Assembly: GCA_023614405.1 (NCBI GenBank)
Contig: CM042689.1
Location: 278,759,533-278,823,532, forward strand
DNA: 64,000 bases
Direction of reading: 5' to 3'
DNA from: Avena insularis
Taxonomy: Eukaryota; Streptophyta; Magnoliopsida; Poales; Poaceae
Shown here: piece after piece, positions 57,874-64,000 of the stretch
Numbering within the stretch: the first letter of the stretch is position 1
How the letters are laid out: every line of letters begins with the position of its first letter
Position numbers and translations under genes: made by a program
The notes under the pieces: model-generated
What the model was told of the DNA's origin: nothing
Database searches by the model: none
What the model saw: only the letters and a program-made list of their open reading frames with translations

Positions 57874-58352
57874 TGTCACAATGTCTTAACTTTGGAACTC
57901 ATCCAAATCCATTATGGAACTTACTTTCCATCATATTGTGCCACCCTTAGTTTAGATTGAGATAAACTTAATTTGTACTTTGTGACAAAAATAGTATCAA
58001 TGTAGTACTTTTACAATAAACTAACCATCTATTTTTCACTTCTATAAAAATAATATATTCTTAGTTCTTCCAAAAGATCATAAGAATATCCTTACTATCG
58101 TCCAATGATCATATTATGAATCATTCTGGTATATGCTCATAACATTTAGAGCATAGGACATATATGTATTTGTACATATCACAGTATGATTGAAAAAACA
58201 CTCTTTGTGATTTTATTCATCAAGTATCAATCAATACTTGAATCTTTGTTTCACTTACCAAGTGTCGATACACTTGAATTTCGATTTAATCCTTTCTGTG
58301 TGGCAAGAACCTTTCTTGTCATTTCCATATTGAACTCATTCAATATCTCATC
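57874..58352 (-). pseudogene. F: remains of copia reverse transcriptase
   Basis: Read on the minus strand the first bases after H resemble the LNEFNMEM-like segment that follows the reverse transcriptase core in copia elements, then VLCSKCYEHIPE-like and later YGCT-rich pieces with stops in all frames. Continues into 49946 once G is removed (duplicate GTATC at 57869-57873). Too decayed to give residue positions. Confidence 0.55.
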
Positions 58353-59605
58353 TGTAACATCCCAAAAATATTAAACTTAAATCATCAAACTCTAATCTTC
58401 AAATTTAGGGTTAACAAAAACTTTTCAAATTAAAAATATGAAAGCATTCATATGTGTATGTATTAAAATTTGGATTCTTTTGAATTGCCATGATTATGTG
58501 TTTCTTTGCTTGTAAAATGATTCTTAGGTGAAATAAACATCATCTAAACAATCCCCACACTTTCCCCAAAGACAAACAAATCAAAATAAACAAATTAAGT
58601 GAATGGTCACTTGGGCCAAATTAACTCCCATGCCTACTTTGGCTATCTCTAACTTTCAGAACTTAACAGAAACATGTATGGATCTTTGCACCCTTTGATA
58701 GTAATCATAACAAGGAACCAAGGCCCACTTTGTGATCATCCAAAAACATTAGAATGCATAGTTTAAATGACAGTTTAAAATTGAATCTATTTCATATGGG
58801 AAGATCCCACTATTTCAAAAACCACTCAAACAAGCTCAATTTTCAAAACCCAAGCATCCACAGAAGCCTCAACACATGCCTAGAACACCCACCAAAAATC
58901 TTTTCAAAATTCAAAACTCAAGTTCTTGCGGCCATTTCATCAAACACTTGGAGACAACAAATCAAACTGGCCAAACTTCACTCTTTTGAGCAGTAATTTG
59001 GCTAAGCATTGTTCACCATTGATCACACTTGTCACCCCTAGTGCCAACCAGTGCCTTGACCACCCCTAGGCCCTTTGTACCATGCCATGCCAACCCGAAG
59101 GAACCCTTGCCAGCCGACCATGGCTAGCTAGCCAGAGCAAGCACCAAGCCTAAACACCATGTCTAGGACACAGGCCACCATCCACCGCCACCCCCTGTCC
59201 AGCGCTCGAACCCTGCCAGCCACTGCACCACACGCCCAGGCCATGCCAAATCTCTCCGCGACCATGCCGAGAGCGCGCCAGAGCGCCACCCTCGACACAC
59301 GCCCATAGACCGCGTGTCGCCCTCGCCGCGTGCACGCGTGATCACCACCGCCCCAGCAACCCTGCAGACACCCCCGTTCGCCGCCCCATGCCTCACAGCC
59401 ACCGCTCGCCGTCGAAGACGCCGCCTCTGCCGCGCAGAGCACCGCACGTTCCCGACCAATTGCCACCGCCCCTACATGCACATTTAAGCTCTAGAGCATC
59501 GCCAGGAGACCACCCATCGAACGCCAACCTTGGCCATGCCTCTAGCTGCATGTAGCCGTGTCACCACCGTTGCCTGCCCATCCCTCTCGGTCTCGCTGTC
59601 GAGCC

Positions 59606-59612
59606 TATAAAA
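59606..59612 (+). promoter_or_regulatory. TATA box of the H LTR
   Basis: TATAAAA in GAGCCTATAAAAGGAGGCG, a strong plant TATA context. Start of transcription expected near 59640. Confidence 0.7.
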
Positions 59613-60762
59613 GGAGGCGACCCCCAGCCGATTGAATCACACCATTTCAATCCCCTCACCTCACTGATCATTCCACCCCTTAGCTGGAGCAAGGCGAGAC
59701 CCTCATCGCCGGAATTTGGCCGGAGCTCGCTGCTGCAGAGGAGAAGAGGAGCCGTTGATTTCGACCACCCCTAGAGCTGTCGCGACCACCCCTGAGTTCG
59801 CCGTCGTCGACTTCATCGTTTTCCCGCCTCGCCGTCGTCACTGGAGCCCCGGTATGCCCCCTATGCACCCCCTCTGAGCCGCTAGGGTTCGAGCTCGCCG
59901 GTGACCTGTTCATCGTCGACGACGACCCTCAGCCGTCGATCTTCATTCTAATCCAACGCACTGCATCGCCCCCTATTGTTTCGCGTTTAAAGAGCCACTG
60001 ACCAGTAGACCCCTGTCAGTTGCGCCCCATGCTGCCGAGTGAAACTGGGCCGGCCCATTACCCCTTCCCGCGTAGCCCACTCGTTTGAATTTAGCTTTTT
60101 CTATTTATATTCAAACTCAGTTCTGTACCTAGTTTCAAAAATCAACCCAGCTCGATTCATTGAACCAAATTGAATGAAACCAATTTTGTTAGAAAGATAT
60201 TGAAATTATTAATCCAAGCCCATTGGATTCAAATCATTTGGACCTATAGATCAACCTTGGTAAAAACAACAAGTCAGAAGCTTTTCTGCATTCAAACATT
60301 TTTAAAATTTCAACCATAATAGCTTTTGAGTTGATTCCAACTCTCAAAAATCATATTTGATCATACCTTTCATAATATATAAAAATATATGGGTTTACTT
60401 ACAGAAATAATGTTCAAGTAATAAAAGAATGCCACATAGGCATTTCTAGCCACTTTAATGATTTATAATAAAAAGGTTAAACCTTATTAAATTGTGACAC
60501 CACTTTAAATCACATTCCCATGTACTGAAATATGTGGTGATGACATGTGTCAACATGATCCCATGTTTGAGTTGGAGAATATTAAATCTTAAGTAGTTTT
60601 TCAATGAGTACAAATTACTTTTCTAAAAAGAAAATAAATAAGACAAATGCTTTAATCTTGTAATGTTAGTGATGATGCTAGATCATCTATAGAACCCTTT
60701 TGTGTGATGATTGAAAGTAGTTAAGTATTGTTTGGTAATTGTGTACCTCGTATTTTTCATAG

Positions 60763-60872
60763 ACGCTAGTACCGACCAAGGATACGAGGAGGAAGGAGGA
60801 TACTACGAAGAAGAAGCTGAGGAGAACTTAAACCACTGCTCTGCACAAGGCAAGCCTAATACTACTAGTTGA
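60763..60872 (+). other. Possible small coding exon inside the H LTR
   Basis: A pyrimidine-rich stretch and AG at 60761-60762 precede a 36-codon open segment with a very acidic, Tyr-rich middle (YEEEGGYYEEEAEENL), ending TGA at 60870-60872. A candidate donor GGTATG lies at 59851-59856 downstream of the TATA box. This looks like the second exon of a short LTR-encoded reading frame with an intron of about 0.9 kb. No upstream ATG is convincing. Confidence 0.35.
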
Positions 60873-62406
60873 TTGAGCAAGCTAACACTTGCAAGATACT
60901 CTACTTCAGCAAGCCTTACTAATCAAGTTGACCTATGCAAGCTAATATTTGCTTGTTACCAGGCCAACTATATGCCTTAAGCATATGTGATCATCCCCAC
61001 TTGATACCCCATCCTAGTTTTACTTGAAAGCTTTATACTTTATTTCTTTATCAAAGCTTTCTCTTATAGTTTACTTAAGTAAATTGTAGATACTAGAAAG
61101 ATAATTGAAGGTTGCATAAAGAGCATTAAATTTGGCCCAAGCTAGATAATCTTGATGTCATCCTAAGGCATGAGATTGAACCTAGTTAAACTACACTTGT
61201 TTACCACCCCTCATCAGTACTCACTCCCATTTGTAGATGCTAGTGCTAAGCACAAAACTTGATCAACGTTAGATGGGAATACTTGGTGGAAAATGGTTAT
61301 GAAAACCTTGGAATGATGGATCATTCTACTGAGATGTTTTGACATGTGTTTTCGAACACCAGATGATTTTGATGATGAAAATGTTGAGGCATGAGCCTTA
61401 GCCCTTTATAAAATTGATGGTTGTCTGGATGCGATACCATTCCAATTTTACCGTACAACCACAATACCCGAAAATTGGGTAGGGCTTGACTAGAAACTTA
61501 TATACCTTAGTATGGGTCCCTCACAGCCAAGGTCTGAGTTGAGGCTACCTTTTGAAGATTGTCCACCTATGCAGTACCCAAGATGACAGTTGGTCATGGT
61601 TGGGAGGCCAAACTCACAGGAGAGGTGCCTATACTAGGGCGTGTAATCGAAAGGTTAGGATTGATTATCCGCATACTGAGTATGGTGAATTTAGAATTTG
61701 TTCCTGACGGATGTATCGAATGTTGTGGTGAAAGTGTACAATCTCTGCAGAGTGTCAAACTATTCGAATAACCGCGTCCGCCGTTATAGACAGTTGGAGT
61801 GGCCATACTGTTCCCCCGTCAGATGTTTTCAAAATGACTTGTGAAATGAATGGAGATTTTGACTTGACCACAACAGATTTGTGATATGAAATACAAGTTC
61901 CCTCTTAGGTGTTATAAAATTTCAACTAGCTTTTCTTGCTTCTGAACTTAGTAGAGGTAAATTTGGCTTTTTGCAAAACAACCATAGAGCTTAGTGTCCT
62001 ATTACAAAAACCCCCCTTCACTTGTTAGTATTAGTTTGCGAGTACTTAAAGAGTACTCATGGCTTTGTCCCTGGATATTCCCGTGGCCAGACTATGAAGA
62101 GGAGTACCAGGACGAAGGACCCTAGGAAGGTTACGACAACTAGGATTATCTCCCATCTTAGCATTGCCTGTGACCCCGAAGATGGAGCTTCGCCTACGCT
62201 ACCTTTATTATTACGTATTCCGCTGCCTGAGTTGTATTAAGAACTGGATCATGAGATCCTTATTTGTGTAAGACCTTATGTATGGTTTTTAATGGATGAT
62301 GTACTGTGGTATCCAATTCTGTTATGTCTCGCAAAAATGGTAATCTTGGGATTGCGATGTATGGCATAACAGGCATCTAGGATTAAAAATCCGGGTGTTG
62401 ACAAGT

Positions 62407-62418
62407 TGGTATCAGAGC
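62407..62418 (+). promoter_or_regulatory. Primer binding site of H (initiator tRNA-Met)
   Basis: TGGTATCAGAGC followed by CATCC, three bases after the LTR. Confidence 0.9.
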
Positions 62419-62632
62419 CATCCTGACCATAGGAGACCCTAGTTAGACTGGACGTTTGAATCAAAAACTTAGTTTCAAAACCAAAGGAAGCAAATATTTA
62501 CAAAAACTTATTCCCATTCTTATCACCTTGATTCTTTCATAAAAATTCATGTTCCTCAAAAACTCTTGCAAAATACATAAAATTTGACACACTTGATGAC
62601 TCTACTAACTTACTCATACTATATTCTTATAG

Positions 62633-63414
62633 ATGTACGTCAAGTACAACAAGTTTTATCAGTTGGGGAATGGAGGAGCTTATCTTTAAGCGGGATTTGG
62701 ACCAGCTTTCGGAACTTCTGGAGCGTCCGCACCCCGAGTTCTTCGAAGCTCAACTCAATGATCAAGGAGGAGAAGATCTGCAGTGGCTAATTGTTGCAAG
62801 TCTCCAAGGAAAGATTGAACCTCCCACTGCCGAGGGAATTCAGTTTACCTTAAGAGAGAACAACTGGCTCGATGGACTTGCCAGGGCCATGCAGGAAGCT
62901 CTTGCCCGTCTGTGTGGGTAGAGTATCAACCAGATCAAGGGTACCCGCTTTGAGTTTTATCCAAGGCATGATGCTATGGGACAGGCACTAGAATCCCCAT
63001 ACCACCACGAGCTGAAGACTCAGTTGGACCACCTTAGCTTCATGATGTATGATCGTCAGCAGGAATTGGAGAATTGCTGTGACTAATCCAACCACAAGTC
63101 CGCCATCATCAAGACAAAGGATCAGACCATCGCCATGCTAGGAAAGGATCGCAACTCTCGCCGCCGTCAGCTCGACAAGAAGGAGCGCATCATTTCCCGT
63201 CTTCGCCACCGTATCTCGTATTTGGAGGAGACCATCCACGAGAGAGACATGCAGTTGGAGGAAAGGGAGAATGCCGGAGAGGATCTTCGTGGAGACCCCT
63301 ACTGATTTTTTGGAGGATCAGGCTATGGACTTCTTCACCGATGAGGATGATTTCGCCTTCATCGATTATGATGAGGATGATGAGGATGACGACTACACCG
63401 ACTCCGAGGAGTAG
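62633..63414 (+). pseudogene. H upstream ORF, coiled coil with acidic tail, broken
   Basis: ATG at 62633 opens a frame that stops after 18 codons (near 62688); the matching downstream sequence is in another frame, open from 62670 (IFKRDLDQLSELLERPHPEFF), so a short loss near 62685 separates them. Further breaks are a stop at 62919-62921, a TAA at about 63084 and a shift near 63305. The protein has a globular-looking start (about 90 residues), a Lys/Arg/Glu-rich coiled-coil part (RRRQLDKKERIISRLRHRISYLEE), and an acidic Asp/Glu/Tyr tail (DYDEDDEDDDYTDSEE) ending at TAG 63412-63414. It precedes gag and shows no gag or pol motif. It is an accessory ORF of unknown role; about 260 codons. Confidence 0.65.
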
Positions 63415-63650
63415 TAGCACTTGAGCACTAGTGTAGTGAGTTGTATTCGGTCCCACTGTATCGTAGTTTCTAGAATGGTTCTTAAAACCATCCGCTTTTC
63501 TTATTTTGTGGTGTGTGTTTGTATCGTGTGCTATGAATGAATGAATGAAAAGCAAGTTGCTAGAAAATCTGAGTCAAACTTTAAGAACTTTTCAAAGTCC
63601 TGGAACCTTAGAAATTTCCCTCTTTTCTCATGATCTATCTCAATCTTTAG
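63415..63650 (+). other. H spacer between upstream ORF and gag
   Basis: Non-coding, T-rich. TTTTCTCATGATCTATCTCAATCTTTAG before the gag ATG at 63651 is a good 3' splice site, so gag could be made from a spliced RNA that skips the upstream ORF. Confidence 0.4.
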
Positions 63651-64000
63651 ATGCCACGCGTAGGAAGTGGTTCATCCCCGGACCCAATGTTGCAGATCCT
63701 GCAAATGTTGGTTTCTGACCGCGAAGCCGAAAGAGCTGAACGTCAAGCCAACCTAGCCACCCTTCAGCAGATAGCTCAGCTAGCCCACAACAATCAAGGC
63801 CAAGGAAACCAGGACAACCATGGATCTAAGCTCAAGAATTTCCAGAACACCAACCCACCTGTTTTCACTAAGTCAGAAGAGCCTTTAGACGCCGATGAAT
63901 GGCTGCAAACCATGGAAAACAACCTAGAAGTCGCCGGAGTGGAAGCTAACGAGAAAGTTCTGTTTGCCACCCATTATCTAGCCGGAGATGCAAGAGCATG
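63651..64000 (+). CDS. gag: H gag, N-terminal part (cut by window end)
   Basis: ATG at 63651 with 116 open codons to the window edge. The start (MPRVGSGSSPDPMLQILQML) is followed by a Gln/Arg/Ala-rich helix, then LKNFQNTNPPVF, DADEWLQTMENNLE and NEKVLFATHYLAGDARA, which are the opening motifs of the Ty3/gypsy gag domain (about residues 70-116). It would form the capsid. It is the only gag here without a visible break, but only its start is seen. In-frame codons upstream do not offer a better start. Confidence 0.85.
   Translation, partial: MPRVGSGSSPDPMLQILQMLVSDREAERAERQANLATLQQIAQLAHNNQGQGNQDNHGSKLKNFQNTNPPVFTKSEEPLDADEWLQTMENNLEVAGVEANEKVLFATHYLAGDARA

Larger units (their letters stand above)
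8732..58352 (-). mobile_element. F: decayed BARE/Angela-like copia element, split by A and G
   Basis: F is recognised by its 3' LTR, which lies in two pieces (8732-9179 and 48196-49560) on either side of element A, by a purine-rich tract at 49561-49580 (minus strand CTCTAGTGCAAGTGGGAGAC) and by remains of copia reverse transcriptase and RNase H at 49581-49951 and 57874-58352. G is inserted between these two remains. The 5' side is cut by H at 58353; whether F resumes beyond the window is unknown. Many stops and losses make this the most decayed element here, in keeping with its place as the outermost host. Confidence 0.8.
58353..62403 (+). repeat. H 5' LTR
   Basis: About 4051 bp, boundaries from TGTAACATCC at the start, TGTTGACA at the end and the primer site just after. 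AT-rich start (58353-59000), GC-rich block (59000-60060) around the promoter, AT-rich presumed intron, then the rest of R-U5. The overlapping frames at 59128-59481 and 59680-59913 in the GC-rich block are not supported as genes. Confidence 0.8.
58353..64000 (+). mobile_element. H: 5' part of a chromovirus-like gypsy element with a 4-kb LTR
   Basis: LTR at 58353-62403, primer site for initiator tRNA-Met at 62407-62418, a broken upstream ORF at 62633-63414 and the start of gag at 63651. The TGTAACATCCC...GGGTGTTGACA LTR ends, the primer and the ORF order fit long-LTR Tekay/Del-type elements of grasses. Pol and the 3' LTR lie beyond the window. The five bases before it read TCATC (58348-58352). 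Confidence 0.85.

Noticed and set aside
59128..59913. Minus-strand frames of up to 117 codons
   Set aside because: GC-rich promoter block of the H LTR. Three frames overlap on the same strand, and none has a domain or start context.
1..64000. A host protein-coding gene or a new multi-gene system
   Set aside because: Both strands were read for conserved host domains. Every recognisable domain belongs to LTR retrotransposons, and the remaining open frames lie in LTRs, tails or opposite recognised genes.

Overview
The window is intergenic DNA from a large grass genome. The LTR families and their pairing (long Athila-like LTRs with a tRNA-Asp type primer site, BARE/Angela-like copia LTRs opening TGTTGG, chromovirus-like LTRs about 4 kb long opening TGT-ACATCCC) suggest Pooideae (Triticeae, oat or ryegrass relatives). 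The species cannot be read from this sequence. I found no host gene, no tRNA or rRNA gene and no CRISPR array. At least 90 percent of the window can be assigned to eight LTR retrotransposons, called T and A-H here.

Layout. T (1-7510, +) is the 3' half of a Ty3/gypsy element of Tat type: a broken RNase H-integrase polyprotein, then a separate intron-containing gene on the opposite strand, then the 3' LTR. An unclassified stretch follows (7511-8731). F (from 8732, -) is an old, decayed BARE/Angela-like copia element that hosts most of the rest. Its 3' LTR is split by element A (9180-48195, +). A's 3' LTR is in turn split at its first bases by B (14350-38517, +). B is split by C (19372-36770, +), and C by D (23382-32790, -). 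A second insertion, E (39907-48024, -), sits inside the 3' LTR of A. G (49952-57868, -), a full-length copia element, sits in the RNase H region of F. H (58353 to the window end, +) begins with a 4-kb LTR and enters gag at the right edge. Target-site duplications are readable for B (TTGAT), C (GCTAT), D (TTTTA) and G (GTATC), for E with one mismatch (GTTTT/GTGTT) and for A with two transitions (GGGCC/GAGTC). The order of insertion F, A, B, C, D is therefore fixed by the sequence.

How the parts relate. A, B, C and E share LTR ends, a CTATAAG promoter, a tRNA-Asp primer site, two conserved hairpins, a long 3' non-coding tail and the polypurine tract, but encode different things: C and E carry gag plus protease, while A and B carry unrelated ORFs that I do not recognise. 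None of the four has reverse transcriptase or integrase, so all four should depend on enzymes supplied in trans. D is also non-autonomous: 4-kb LTRs around a short interior that encodes a gag-like protein with five zinc-knuckle positions. Most coding regions are broken, and a large share of the stop codons fit C-to-T change at CGA or CAG codons, as expected for methylated, silenced repeats.

No new defence or metabolic system is visible. The points most worth following are the shared cis-signals with swapped coding regions in A/B/C/E, the patchwork identity between the LTRs of E, the duplicated primer site of E, the antisense gene and repeated PPT-like motif of T, the template-switch-like scar in one LTR of D, and the extra ORFs of H.
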